In this document: piece after piece, positions 14,195 to 22,886 of the stretch | How positions within the stretch are numbered: the stretch's first letter is position 1 | Layout of the letters: every line of letters begins with the position of its first letter | Assembly (NCBI RefSeq): GCF_001748145.1 | Contig: NZ_BCQA01000002.1 | Span: 62,001-126,000 of the forward strand | Length of the DNA: 64,000 nt | Direction of reading: 5' to 3' | Origin: Bosea sp. BIWAKO-01 | GTDB lineage: Bacteria > Pseudomonadota > Alphaproteobacteria > Rhizobiales > Beijerinckiaceae | Notes under the pieces: generated by a model | Told to the model about the DNA's origin: nothing | Database searches by the model: none | The model's input: the letters and a program-made list of their open reading frames with translations, nothing else | Position numbers and translations under genes: made by a program

Positions 14195-16432
14195 ATGGCG
14201 AATATCGACGGCACGCCCGATGACGACACCCTATTCGGCACGGAACAGGCCGACTTCATCCGCGGTTTGGCGGGAAATGATTTCCTCCTCGGCTTCGGCG
14301 GCAATGATACGCTCGAAGGCGGCGGCGGTGACGATCAACTGGCCGGTGGCGGCGGCGCAGACACGCTGCAAGGCGGCGCCGGCAATGACACGCTGGCGGG
14401 CGACTCCAATTTCGAGATCGCGGGCGCCGACACGCTGACCGGCGGTGCCGGCAATGACAAGTTCGAGTGGGATCCGTTCGGCGGAACCTCCACCTCGGCC
14501 TTGACCGATATCGTGACCGATTTCCAGGGCGCCGGAAATGCCGTCGGTGACACCCTGGAGTTCGACGCCTTCAGTCCTGCGACGCGCTTCAGTTTCGGTG
14601 GCCAGCTCAACGCTATGCCCACGCTCGGCAGTGCGATCGGAACGAGCGGCGACGGCCTGGCGGCGGTCTCGTTCGCATTCAACGGCGGCAACACCTTCGT
14701 ACTGGCGGACACCAACGACAATGGCAGCTACGATGCGGGCGACCTGACGATCCGCCTCAACGGCCAGCTCAACCTGGTCCAGTCGGATTTCGGCAGCACG
14801 CTCTTCGTGATCGCCGGCACCAATGGGGCCGATACGCTGAACGGCACCCAGGGCAATGACACCATCCTGGGCCTGGGCGGCAACGACACGATCAATGGCC
14901 GCGCCGGCGATGATAACATCGAAGGCGGCAACGGCGCCGATACGCTCAACGGCAATGACGGCATCGACTTCATCCAGGGTGGGAATGGCGCCGACACGAT
15001 CAATGGCGGCGACGGCCGCGACTTCCTGACCGGCGATGCCGGCAATGACACGATCGACGGCGGCGCCGGCGATGACGGCACGCTCGCCGGCGGCGATGGC
15101 AACGATACGGTGTCCGGCGGCGCGGGCGACGACAATGTCGACGGCGATGACGGCGCCGACACGCTTTCGGGCGGCATCGGCGATGACGACATGTTCGGCG
15201 GCGACGGCGCCGATGCGATGTTCGGCGACGCCGGCGCCGATGAATTGTTCGGCGGCCGCGGCAATGATCAGTTGAGCGGCGGAGCGGGTGCCGACGAGCT
15301 GGAAGGCGAAGAAGGCGCCGACCGCATCGAAGGCGGCGCAGGCAACGACCAGTTCAACTTCAATGCCGGAGCCTTCCAGCCGGACTCGAGTTTTTCGGTT
15401 CGCGATTTCGTCGCCGATTTCCAGCGCGCCGGTCTGGCCGATGGCGATGTGCTCCGGCTCTCGGGGGACGAGTTCGCCTGGGTCGGGGCGATCAACGCCA
15501 ACCCGCGGATCGGTGCCGCCCTGCCGAGCGGGGGCGATGAGCTGACGCAGCTCGGATATATCCAACGCGCCGGCAACACCTTCCTGGTCGCCGACACCAA
15601 CGATGACGGCCTGCTCGATGCCAACGACTTCACCGTCGAGTTCGCTGGCCTTCAGAACTTCACCACCGGCGATTTCACCGGCACCGATTTCGTCATAGCG
15701 GGCACGAATGGCGATGACGTCATCACCGGTACGCCAGGCGACGATCGCATCTTCGCTGCGGGCGGCAATGACCAGGTCACGGCACTTGCCGGCGATGATG
15801 AAGTCCACGGCGGCGCCGGTGACGATATCCTCGATGGCGGCCCGGGCGGCTTCGACAATCTGTTCGGTGACGCCGGCAACGACCGGCTGACGCTGGCGAC
15901 CAGCGATGGCGGCGGTGTCGCCTCGGGCGGCGAAGGCGATGACGTCCTGTTCGGAAGCGACACCTCCTTTAGTAATTTCGACAATAGCTTGCAGGGCGAT
16001 GCCGGCAATGACGAATTGCACGCCGGCGCGGTCGGCTCGGGCATGAACGGGGGAGGCGGCTCGGATCGGCTGATCAGCGGTGCGGCCGACGACCAGATGG
16101 AAGCCGGACGCGACGAGTTCGGTTTCGAGCTGGACAATGCGCAGGATCTGTTCGTCTACAGCGGAACCGGGCGCTGGAGCACGGAAGGCAGCTTCTTTGG
16201 CGACACGGTCTCCGGCTTCGAGGATGGTTCGGATCTGTTCGACCTGCGCGGCAGCGGCCTGCAGTTCTCCGACCTGTCGATCGTCAACGAGGACTTCCAG
16301 ACGACGATCACCTCAGAGCGCGGACAGATCACGATCTTCGAGAGTTTCGGGCAGGAGGTGTTTCTCGATCAGGATGATTTCCTGTTCGGCCCGGCGCCCG
16401 CGCCGTTCTCGGCCGACCCGCTATTCATCTAG
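14195..16432 (+). CDS. RTX calcium-binding secreted protein
   Basis: A 745-residue acidic protein built of three blocks of GGxGxDxxx nonapeptides (about residues 10-90, 205-385 and 505-600), each turn binding calcium. The two long inserts between them each end in similar segments (GNTFVLADTNDNGSYDAGD and GNTFLVADTNDDGLLDAND). There is no signal peptide, no cysteine-rich part and no protease or lipase motif; RTX proteins leave by type I secretion using the C-terminus. No ABC exporter genes are nearby, so a remote exporter is needed. GGAGCAGG precedes the ATG at 14195; an upstream start at 14093 is less likely. A surface or biofilm role would suit the polysaccharide locus further right. Confidence 0.9.
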   Translation: MANIDGTPDDDTLFGTEQADFIRGLAGNDFLLGFGGNDTLEGGGGDDQLAGGGGADTLQGGAGNDTLAGDSNFEIAGADTLTGGAGNDKFEWDPFGGTSTSALTDIVTDFQGAGNAVGDTLEFDAFSPATRFSFGGQLNAMPTLGSAIGTSGDGLAAVSFAFNGGNTFVLADTNDNGSYDAGDLTIRLNGQLNLVQSDFGSTLFVIAGTNGADTLNGTQGNDTILGLGGNDTINGRAGDDNIEGGNGADTLNGNDGIDFIQGGNGADTINGGDGRDFLTGDAGNDTIDGGAGDDGTLAGGDGNDTVSGGAGDDNVDGDDGADTLSGGIGDDDMFGGDGADAMFGDAGADELFGGRGNDQLSGGAGADELEGEEGADRIEGGAGNDQFNFNAGAFQPDSSFSVRDFVADFQRAGLADGDVLRLSGDEFAWVGAINANPRIGAALPSGGDELTQLGYIQRAGNTFLVADTNDDGLLDANDFTVEFAGLQNFTTGDFTGTDFVIAGTNGDDVITGTPGDDRIFAAGGNDQVTALAGDDEVHGGAGDDILDGGPGGFDNLFGDAGNDRLTLATSDGGGVASGGEGDDVLFGSDTSFSNFDNSLQGDAGNDELHAGAVGSGMNGGGGSDRLISGAADDQMEAGRDEFGFELDNAQDLFVYSGTGRWSTEGSFFGDTVSGFEDGSDLFDLRGSGLQFSDLSIVNEDFQTTITSERGQITIFESFGQEVFLDQDDFLFGPAPAPFSADPLFI

Positions 16433-17163
16433 CGGGCTGGGGCGCAACCGACCCGGTTGGGCCGGGGGCGCGCTATGCTTGTCGAGCTTTGCGGCCAACC
16501 ATGGCATCAAAGTAGCCTCGCGTTCTTTTTTGACCAGGGTCTGCATGCCGTCGAGCGACTCCGGGAACCGGATAAAGTTCGAAAAGTCCCGCCCTTGGAG
16601 CTGCGGCCTAGGTCGCAGATGATGCCGCCCCGGCACTCACCTGATGAGTGGCAGCACGCTAGCAGCAGCGATTACAACGACAATCGCCGCCCGGATCAGC
16701 ACCTCATGACAACGCGTCATTGTCTCGTCGGATGATTTTGACGGCGCTTCCAAAAGCAACTCCTTCACGCGGAAGACTAGGCTTGCGCGATTGGAAGGGA
16801 GCAACAAGGAGGAACCCGGAGGTTAGATATGAACAACCACCTTCCGTGTCTCAAACGGCACACTGTAGCTTTAGGCCCTGCGGCGTTGGTCTCGAGAGGT
16901 CAATGGCCGGAGGCGAGCCTGTCGTATGGCGAGGCGCTCAACCATCGTGACCGTCACCTTCTTCCGTCGAAGTGCCACAACTGGTCGCGCAGATGCACAG
17001 CTGCCCAAATGGCAGCGTGATGCCAACCTGCTCTCGACCGTCCGGTGAGTGCTGCCACCAAAGGCGCTAATCGAACCCGCCGATGATAATATCGAGAAAG
17101 CTCCTCCACGCGAGTAGCGAGCTTGTCCGCCCTATGCAGAGGAAAAAGTTGAACTGGCAAGGT
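16433..17163. other. intergenic, mostly empty
   Basis: About 730 bases with no convincing gene except a possible 27-residue membrane peptide on the minus strand (16637-16720). No repeats or EcfG promoters are seen. Confidence 0.4.
16637..16720 (-). CDS. possible 27-residue membrane peptide
   Basis: The peptide reads MTRCHEVLIRAAIVVVIAAA then SVLPLIR: a basic N-terminus and one clean transmembrane helix. The ribosome site is weak. It is like other single-helix peptides in this window (61663-61737 and 61876-61950), but without their strong translation signals. Confidence 0.3.
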   Translation of the reverse strand: MTRCHEVLIRAAIVVVIAAASVLPLIR

Positions 17164-17190
17164 AAAGGGCGGCCGGCCAGCCGCCCCTTT
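17164..17190 (-). terminator. terminator of the gene at 17202-17480
   Basis: GGGCGGC (17167-17173) pairs with GCCGCCC (17180-17186), flanked by AAA and TTT, 11 bases past the stop codon on the minus strand. Confidence 0.7.
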
Positions 17191-17201
17191 ATTCCTTGCG
17201 A

Positions 17202-17480
17202 TCAATTGATCTCACGCGTGACCTTCTTGGTAACCCGGTCGCCATATTCATTGGTATGCGTGACCTTTTTCGTCACCCGGGTGGCACCGCGCGCGTCGCC
17301 CATCTCGCTCCGAACGACGACCTTTCTCGCACCGTGGCCATGGCCGTTTCGCCAGCCGCGGTGCTGCCCCGCGTCGACGTGCCGCCGCTCCTTAATGACC
17401 ACGGTCTCAGCACTTGCCGGGGCCGTGGCCAACGGGGCGACGAGGAAGGCCAAGGGGGCCAATATCAAGAACTTCTTCAT
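17202..17480 (-). CDS. exported basic hypothetical protein, 92 aa
   Basis: Signal peptide MKKFLILAPLAFLVAPLATA with cleavage near ASA-ET. The mature part is His- and Arg-rich (RRHVDAGQHRGWRNGHGHG), followed by a duplicated motif: VTKKVTHTNEYG and VTKKVTREIN. GGAGCC precedes the ATG at 17480. A terminator follows, and a near-consensus EcfG promoter lies 37 bases upstream. The His cluster may bind metals. Similar short exported proteins occur in Rhizobiales without a known role. Confidence 0.78.
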   Translation of the reverse strand: MKKFLILAPLAFLVAPLATAPASAETVVIKERRHVDAGQHRGWRNGHGHGARKVVVRSEMGDARGATRVTKKVTHTNEYGDRVTKKVTREIN

Positions 17481-17516
17481 GGGTAGGCTCCATATATTGC
17501 CTGTGGGAACTCCTTT

Positions 17517-17541
17517 AACTTCGGGTTTTTTGAACAGTTCC
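17517..17541 (-). promoter_or_regulatory. EcfG-like promoter of exported basic protein
   Basis: On the minus strand GGAAC (17541-17537), 16 bases, then AGTT (17520-17517). The first -10 base differs from consensus. Confidence 0.45.
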
Positions 17542-17832
17542 AAAATTCCGCCTCCAAACCTCCTACCGGAAGTACGGCCAGGCGAACTCGCATTCGGGCG
17601 CGCAGCCTGGATCATTTTGAACTGAGCTTGCGCCCGCCGACGGTGAGGAACTGGGCTCGGCCGCGCATTTCGGTGGGCCAAGCTTAAGTTCGCCGCCGGT
17701 GAGGCCATGAGGCCTGCCAAAAACCTCGCTCGGCTGAGCGGGTCGGGCCGCCCTAATTTCTTGATGAGCCACAGCCAGACTTGCGAAGGGTGAAAAACGG
17801 GCGCGGTCACTGCGCCCAAAGGAGAGCTCACA

Positions 17833-18330
17833 ATGGCCTTCAAAGGAGCCTTCGCTGGTGTTGGTCTTGTGCTGGCTTATGTCGCTTCGGTTGCGAGCCA
17901 GGAGGAGCCGATCTCGCGCCCCGTGTTCGCAGCCCTGCTCAGCTCCCTTGTGAGGCAGCAAGGTGTCAGCCTCTCTTCTCGGACGGACTGTGGTCATCAA
18001 GCGGACAATTGCAGGGTTCTCGACCCGCCACAGAACGTGGAGATCTGGCTCCGCCCGGATGAGCGTGGCAATCTTGCCAGCGTCCAAATCAATTTCGACG
18101 CAATCAACGGCGGGCCCGAACCGCTTTTCATCTTGGCACGAAAGATCTGCTCGGCTGCAATCGGGGTCCTCGCGATCCGACCCCTTGATGCCCAGGTTCT
18201 TGACCCCCCTTTCAACCAAGCGCGGATGACCGGGCGTTGGGAAGGGTTGATCGCAGCGCAGAACATCTCGGTCCGGCTGTATCCGACCTATTCCTTCGGC
18301 GCCTGCGAGGTCACTGCATCGCGCAAATAA
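17833..18330 (+). CDS. exported hypothetical protein, 165 aa
   Basis: An AAGGAGAGC ribosome site leads to MAFKGAFAGVGLVLAYVASV, a signal peptide with cleavage near VAS. The mature protein has four cysteines (DCGHQADNC, KICSA, GACEV) and no known motif. It is loosely like 5462-5920 in size, secretion and a C-terminal GAC segment. It is likely periplasmic and disulfide-bonded. The function is unknown. Confidence 0.7.
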   Translation: MAFKGAFAGVGLVLAYVASVASQEEPISRPVFAALLSSLVRQQGVSLSSRTDCGHQADNCRVLDPPQNVEIWLRPDERGNLASVQINFDAINGGPEPLFILARKICSAAIGVLAIRPLDAQVLDPPFNQARMTGRWEGLIAAQNISVRLYPTYSFGACEVTASRK

Positions 18331-18434
18331 CCCCCTGATTCAGGCGGGATATTTGCGATCACGCCTGTAAATTCGTGGTGTTTGGCGGGACGGAGCAGCC
18401 AGCGAAGCCTCTGATTTGCGAAATCCGAACAAGC

Positions 18435-19012
18435 TCCAGAAGCGTCTGGAGCAAGATCGCCGGCTACCTTTGCGACCTCGAAACGGCCGACCGCGAGGAG
18501 GGCGAGGCCGCCGAAGCACGTTCGGAACGGCTGACGGATAAGGTCGAGAGGCTGCGCGAGCAGATGAAGGTGCTCCAGGCGATGGAGGCACGGGTCGACG
18601 TGGCGCCGGACGGGCAGGTCTCGCTGACCGATCCGGACGCTCGCTCGATGGCCACCCAGCGGCCGCGGCAGCGGGATCGTAGGCTACAACGTCCAGTCCG
18701 CGGTGGAAGCCGAACATCACCTCATCGCCACCTACGACGTGGTCATGGTCGGCAGCGACCGCGAACAGCTCGCAACCATGGTCGCCAAGCCCAAAGACGC
18801 CATGGGCGTGGAAAAGCTCGATGCGCTGGCCGACCACGGTTACTTCTCCGGCGAGGAGATCCGTTCCAGGGAGGCCTTGGGCGTGACGCCCTATCTGCCC
18901 AAGCCGCTGACCTCCGGCGCCAAGGCCGAGGGGCGGTTCGGCAAACAGGACTTCGTCAATCTACCCGAGCAGGACGTCTATCGCTGCCCGTCCGGCGCGC
19001 AGCTACAGCGCC
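18435..19012 (+). mobile_element. IS1182-family transposase remnant
   Basis: The central part of an IS1182-type DDE transposase: LCDLETADREEGEAAEA, VSLTDPDARSMAT, then after a one-base insertion near 18656 GRGSGIVGYNVQSAVEAEHH, ALADHGYFSGEEI, PKPLTSGAKAEGRFGK and DVYRCPSGAQL. Both ends are missing and no terminal inverted repeats are visible. The 3' side is joined abruptly to a piece of an SRAP gene. It is inactive. Confidence 0.8.
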
Positions 19013-19015
19013 ATA

Positions 19016-19191
19016 TCCTGGCGATGGTGCGCTGGGGGATGCCGTCATCCCGAAAGGCGCAGCTCGATGCGGCAACCAAGAGGGCTGACAAGCTGCGCGC
19101 CAAGGGCAAGGAGGTCGATTTCGACCAGCTCCTGCGTATGGAACCCGATAGCGGCACGACCAACGTCCACAATACCTCAAGCGCCCACTGA
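19016..19191 (+). pseudogene. SRAP (YedK) internal fragment
   Basis: 58 codons nearly identical to residues 55-111 of the SRAP gene at 4581-5345 (LAMVRWGMPSSRKAQ through NTSSAH, with Arg changed to His in NVHN), ending at a premature stop. The active Cys-2 and the catalytic His are absent. It is fused in frame to the IS1182 remnant. It probably arose from a second SRAP copy broken by transposition. Confidence 0.85.
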
Positions 19192-19459
19192 ATGGGATGG
19201 ATCTCCGAAGAAACGGCCCATAACTTTCGCCGTTTCTTCGCCTGCCACGCGGTCGAGTTCTGATTGGCCGCGCCCTTCCAGGTTCCGGCAGGCGGGCGCC
19301 TTCGCATTCGGCTTCCAAGAGGGCAGGGGGGATGAAATGATCGCGTATCCAGCGGTCGGGATCGGTGAATAGCCGTCGCCGGGCGTCGGCGCGCATCGGT
19401 CGCTGCTTCGGCTCCTTAAACTCCTGGTCCAAACCGCTAATGACGAGAGGTCCCGAGAC

Positions 19460-20317
19460 ATGGATAGAAACCAGATTGCATTGGAAACGCCATTCGCTCC
19501 TGGGAAGGTGGCTGTCATCACCGGGGCTGCCAGCGGCATCGGACGCGCCGCTGCCGAGCGATTTTCTGGGATCGGCATGCGCATCGTCCTGTTCGACAAG
19601 GATGCAGCCAGGTTGGCCGAGGTCGCCGGTTCACTGGCGGCGGAGACGAAGACCATCGCCGGGGATGTGGGGCAGTTCGCGGACGTCGAGCGTCTCCGGG
19701 GTGCGGCTTTCCAAGCCTTTGGCGAGGTCAATGTGCTCATGAACAACGCCGCGATCGGTGGGGAGGGGAGCGACAACTGGAATGGTCTCGACGCCTGGCG
19801 TCGAATCCTGGAGGTGAACCTTTGGGGCGTCGTCAATGGCGTGCATGCCTTTACCGCGGCGATGCTTGAACAAGGCACTCGCGCGGCGATCATCAACACC
19901 GGATCGAAGCAGGGCATCACCAATCCGCCGGGGTTCCCGGCCTACGCGGTATCGAAAGCGGGTGTAAAAACGCTGACCGAGCAACTCGCTCACGGTCTTC
20001 TGGAAACCGGCAAGCCCGTGAGCGCACACCTGCTTGTTCCTGGCTGGACCTATACGGGCCTGACTAATGCCCCCGACGGCAAGCAACCCGCGGGTACGTG
20101 GACCGCCGATCAGGTCGTTGAGCGAATGATCGAGTCGGTCGAGGGGGGCGATTTCTATGTGATCTGTCCCGACGGTATGGTCACGCCCGAACTCGATGCG
20201 GCTCGCATCCGCTGGGCTGCAGAGGACATGACCGAGAACCGGCCAGCCCTCTCGCGATGGAACCCGGCTTGGAAGGATCGGTTCGAAGCGTTCGTGAAGA
20301 AGGAGCTGGGCGAATGA
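19460..20317 (+). CDS. short-chain dehydrogenase/reductase
   Basis: A 285-residue classical SDR. The NAD(P)-binding motif TGAASGIG is at residues 21-28, NNAA at 95-98, and the catalytic tetrad is Asn-120, Ser-149, Tyr-162 and Lys-166 (YAVSK). Asp-46 after the second strand (LFDKDAA) suggests NAD over NADP preference. The C-terminal extension (RWNPAWKDRFEAFVKKELG) is typical of large SDRs acting on hydroxy-acids or lipid-like substrates, but the substrate cannot be read from sequence. The gene stands alone. Confidence 0.9.
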   Translation: MDRNQIALETPFAPGKVAVITGAASGIGRAAAERFSGIGMRIVLFDKDAARLAEVAGSLAAETKTIAGDVGQFADVERLRGAAFQAFGEVNVLMNNAAIGGEGSDNWNGLDAWRRILEVNLWGVVNGVHAFTAAMLEQGTRAAIINTGSKQGITNPPGFPAYAVSKAGVKTLTEQLAHGLLETGKPVSAHLLVPGWTYTGLTNAPDGKQPAGTWTADQVVERMIESVEGGDFYVICPDGMVTPELDAARIRWAAEDMTENRPALSRWNPAWKDRFEAFVKKELGE

Positions 20318-21556
20318 AGCCTCGCGTGATCCGGCACGCTTGAGGTGCGCCAATCACGCACGAAACCGATCGTGCGCCGTCAGCCGCAGGGTCAGCAGCT
20401 CGGCGTCTTAGCAGCATGACAGTGCGGAGATAGCGGAGTTCCTCGTCATGGAGCTCTTCGTCGATTTCGATCCATCACGCTCGAGGCCTTCCGTCACTCC
20501 CATCCAACCATCGGTTCCCAGAGATCAGCGTGCCCATCGCTACCTCGTGCGGTCATCGAGAGCAGATCACGTTGGTTCCACACGGACCGCTTTCTAATCG
20601 GAGGGGAGGGACGCCGGGCAACAAGCTAGCAGCTCGACAGCGGCGATTCGCATTCCTAAACCATTTTTTTGCTGAAACGGCACTCTGGCCGACTGTCAAT
20701 TGGATTGCCCGCTGCCGGCGAAACCGGGCTTCCTAACATGCCCGGAATCAAGGCGACGCCCGGCGTCGAATGGCGGATTGCGGAATTCAGCCTGCAACCG
20801 CGGGAATACTATGCCTCGATTTACAACTAGCCACCATCCGCTTCGAATACCCCGTGCCCGCGCACGTTCGCCGCTCGAACTTAAAAAAAAGGACGCCCGG
20901 CGTGACCGAGCGTCCAATCATGATTGCGGAACTTTTCCTACAATCGCGGCAACACTATGCCTCGATTCTCATTCGGGAGCCGAACTCAGCAGGCTATGAG
21001 CAGCCAGTCGTCGAGCCGCACTAATAATACCGGATCATAAAATTTCGTATTAATTCTCAAAGGTTTGGATTTCGGCATATTCCGATTCACTTATGCCGCT
21101 TTTCCCATACGGAATAAGGCTGGGTCGGCACTTCGCATGCCAGGTTAGACCTTTGATCGGCGAAGGGTGGTTCGACCACTGTCTGAATATGCCGCCTGGC
21201 GGCCTACGCGGGACGCTTTACGAGGTCTCTGAAGCAGAGCATTTTGGATTGGCACTGTTCGAGCGACTTGATTGGCTCCGGAAATGCAGTTGCTGCCCCG
21301 TCAGGGCCGCTAATTTCTTCAGACCTCGCGCGTTAGGCCTAAACAGTATGACCGCTGGCCGTCCGTAACGGACGGTTCGGCCGCTAGCACATCCGCCAGC
21401 TTTTTATTTCTATGTTCTATGCGGCGTTCCATCCGATTTTTTGCTCTTTTGACGTATTCGTTTGGCGCTGCCACAGCACGCTCCTAGCGGCACAGCTAGT
21501 TTGGGTTGCACATCTGCGCCGCCTCCGGTTCGTCGGGGGGCCGAATCTACAGAACG
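20318..21556. other. 1.2-kb region of decayed sequence
   Basis: No gene is well supported. A 91-codon frame at 21093-21368 (MPLFPYGIRLGRHFACQ) has a short protein-like stretch, but no ribosome site and no relative. The region holds the decayed direct repeat at 20752-20968. It looks like a boundary between insertions. Confidence 0.4.
20752..20968 (+). repeat. diverged direct repeat with coding trace
   Basis: Two units of about 70-78 bases, 20752-20822 and 20891-20968, share GACGCCCGGCGT, GATTGCGGAA and ACTATGCCTCGATT in the same order. Translated, they read EWRIAEFSLQPREYYASIY and MIAELFLQSRQHYASILI, so both descend from one short coding segment. The origin is unknown; a tandem fragment of a lost gene is the simplest reading. 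Confidence 0.5.
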
Positions 21557-21799
21557 TCAATTGTTTGAGATCACGACGCCGCCCTCGGCAGATTCCGGCT
21601 TTACCAGATCGAGAAAACTCACATCGAGAGCATTTGCGAGCTCCGACAACGTTCCAATCGTGGGATTGCGCAGCCCGCTCTCCAAGCCGCTGAGATACTG
21701 CTGACTAAACCCAGAGAGCCGCTCAACGTCCTCTTGGGTCAGCCCCTTTTCTCGACGGATGCGGGCGAAATTTCGTCCCACCAGTTTGCGCATGTCCAT
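21557..21799 (-). CDS. XRE-family transcriptional regulator
   Basis: An 80-residue protein that is one helix-turn-helix domain: FARIRREKGLTQEDVERLSG, then QQYLSGLESGLRNPTIGTL and ALDVSFLDLV. It is transcribed away from the operon starting at 21888, and a palindrome, TACTATAGTA, lies between the two starts. It most likely represses both genes. Such a single-domain XRE is usual at toxin-antitoxin, phage and defence loci. Confidence 0.88.
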   Translation of the reverse strand: MDMRKLVGRNFARIRREKGLTQEDVERLSGFSQQYLSGLESGLRNPTIGTLSELANALDVSFLDLVKPESAEGGVVISNN

Positions 21800-21837
21800 G
21801 CGCGGGACAATCGGGATTTTCGTCCTTTGAGTTTATC

Positions 21838-21847
21838 TACTATAGTA
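21838..21847. promoter_or_regulatory. palindromic operator/-10 candidate
   Basis: TACTATAGTA is a perfect 10-base palindrome in the 88-base space between the XRE gene and the divergent operon. It also supplies TATAGT-like -10 sequences on both strands. XRE binding here is inferred. Confidence 0.45.
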
Positions 21848-21887
21848 TGTAAAGTGGTGTCAGTGGTTTCAACGCGAAAGCAACGCA

Positions 21888-22316
21888 GTGAAGGTCTTCG
21901 TCCGAAAGGCGCCCAGGTTCCCGGACCTCAGCCTCGAAGTTTGGATAGCACGCGTTCCGGGCGATCGGCATCTTTTCGACCTAAACGTGCGAGCATGGGG
22001 GGACGTGCGCATTCGCGATGCTTGGCAGTCGGCGTTCGATCGGTGGTGCGCGGTTCACGGTCAGTGTCCCGTGTTCGTTCGCGGCAATGTTCGGACGGAG
22101 CGCACCCAAGCGAAGGTCGTATTGGCAGGGGATCTTCCCGTGGTCGACTTTGTCACCCACTGGGTGGGGCTCGAAGCCCTCCAAATCGGCGGCGAACGAG
22201 AATCTAGAATCTCACAACTTGAAACGCAGATCGCTATCCTCAGAAAGCAAAACGCCGAGCTGACGCGGTGCATGAGCCGGATGCACCCCCCCAGATCGGT
22301 AATCGGAGGCGGCTGA
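21888..22316 (+). CDS. hypothetical protein with C-terminal coiled coil
   Basis: A 142-residue protein starting with GTG (MKVFVRKAPRFPDLSLEVWI). The N-terminal 95 residues look alpha/beta, and residues about 103-130 (ESRISQLETQIAILRKQNAE) form a short coiled coil, which suggests oligomerisation. It is the first gene of the operon facing the XRE regulator. No known family is recognised. Its neighbours suggest a sensing or scaffold role in a toxin-antitoxin- or defence-like system. Confidence 0.65.
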   Translation: MKVFVRKAPRFPDLSLEVWIARVPGDRHLFDLNVRAWGDVRIRDAWQSAFDRWCAVHGQCPVFVRGNVRTERTQAKVVLAGDLPVVDFVTHWVGLEALQIGGERESRISQLETQIAILRKQNAELTRCMSRMHPPRSVIGGG

Positions 22317-22317
22317 C

Positions 22318-22410
22318 ATGAAGCAGCGTATCGAATTTGCGCTAGGGCGTAAGGAAGTTGAACTGATTTCGCCAAACGAAATCTCGTTTCCCGTGAAGTC
22401 GGAAAGGTGA
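22318..22410 (+). CDS. 30-residue peptide gene in the XRE operon
   Basis: MKQRIEFALGRKEVELISPN and on to VKSER; the stop is at 22408-22410. GGAGG at 22304-22308 gives a strong ribosome site, and the gene starts right after the stop of the preceding one and ends just before the next start. This tight packing argues that it is translated. The peptide is charged and soluble. No relative is recognised. Confidence 0.5.
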   Translation: MKQRIEFALGRKEVELISPNEISFPVKSER

Positions 22411-22412
22411 TC

Positions 22413-22877
22413 ATGCGCGCGCCACGCAGCTTTGAGGAGTGGCGACAAATACGCCGTCCGAGCCTTGGAGATTTTTTACGGGTCGCCGATCGTTGGCAAC
22501 TGTCGGAGGATGATCAGGTTCGGATTCTGCGGTGCGGTTCCGTTGGGCAGTTGAGACGCTGGATCGCGATCAATCAGACCAATGAGGCGTTGGTCATGAG
22601 CAGCGATACGGGGGAACGGATTGCTGCCGTCGTCGGAGCGGCTGAGGCTGCAGGATATCTTTATACCTCCGAGGACGAGCCACTCTGGCTCCGTGGTCCA
22701 ATCACGGGACAACCGTATCAAGGTCAGACGCCCTTGAGCCTCATGAAGGAGGGTAGCGTCGAGGACATCATGAATGTCCGTCGGTATCTCATGGGCCTCA
22801 CTCAGGGCGGCCCCGGTCCAAATGACGTCGATCGCGATTTCACTCCCTACACCGACCATAACTTGAAGTGGGAGTGA
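22413..22877 (+). CDS. Xre/MbcA/ParS-like toxin-binding-domain protein
   Basis: 154 residues from the ATG at 22413 (a GTG two codons earlier is possible). The N-terminal half has a helix-turn-helix-like set of helices with LGDFLRVADRWQLSEDD. The C-terminal part, GQTPLSLMKEGSVEDIMNVR followed by RYLMGL, matches the DUF2384/MbcA-ParS-Xre toxin-binding domain found in antitoxins of RES-type toxins. No RES toxin is adjacent; a HAD hydrolase and a metallophosphoesterase follow, so the partner enzyme may be different here. Confidence 0.7.
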   Translation: MRAPRSFEEWRQIRRPSLGDFLRVADRWQLSEDDQVRILRCGSVGQLRRWIAINQTNEALVMSSDTGERIAAVVGAAEAAGYLYTSEDEPLWLRGPITGQPYQGQTPLSLMKEGSVEDIMNVRRYLMGLTQGGPGPNDVDRDFTPYTDHNLKWE

Positions 22878-22886
22878 CGGGTCCTG

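Noticed and set aside
14231..16021. 596-codon open frame on the minus strand inside the RTX gene
   Set aside because: It is a shadow produced by the repetitive GC-rich codons of the RTX repeats; composition is Val/Ile/Ala/Gly monotony and there is no ribosome site.
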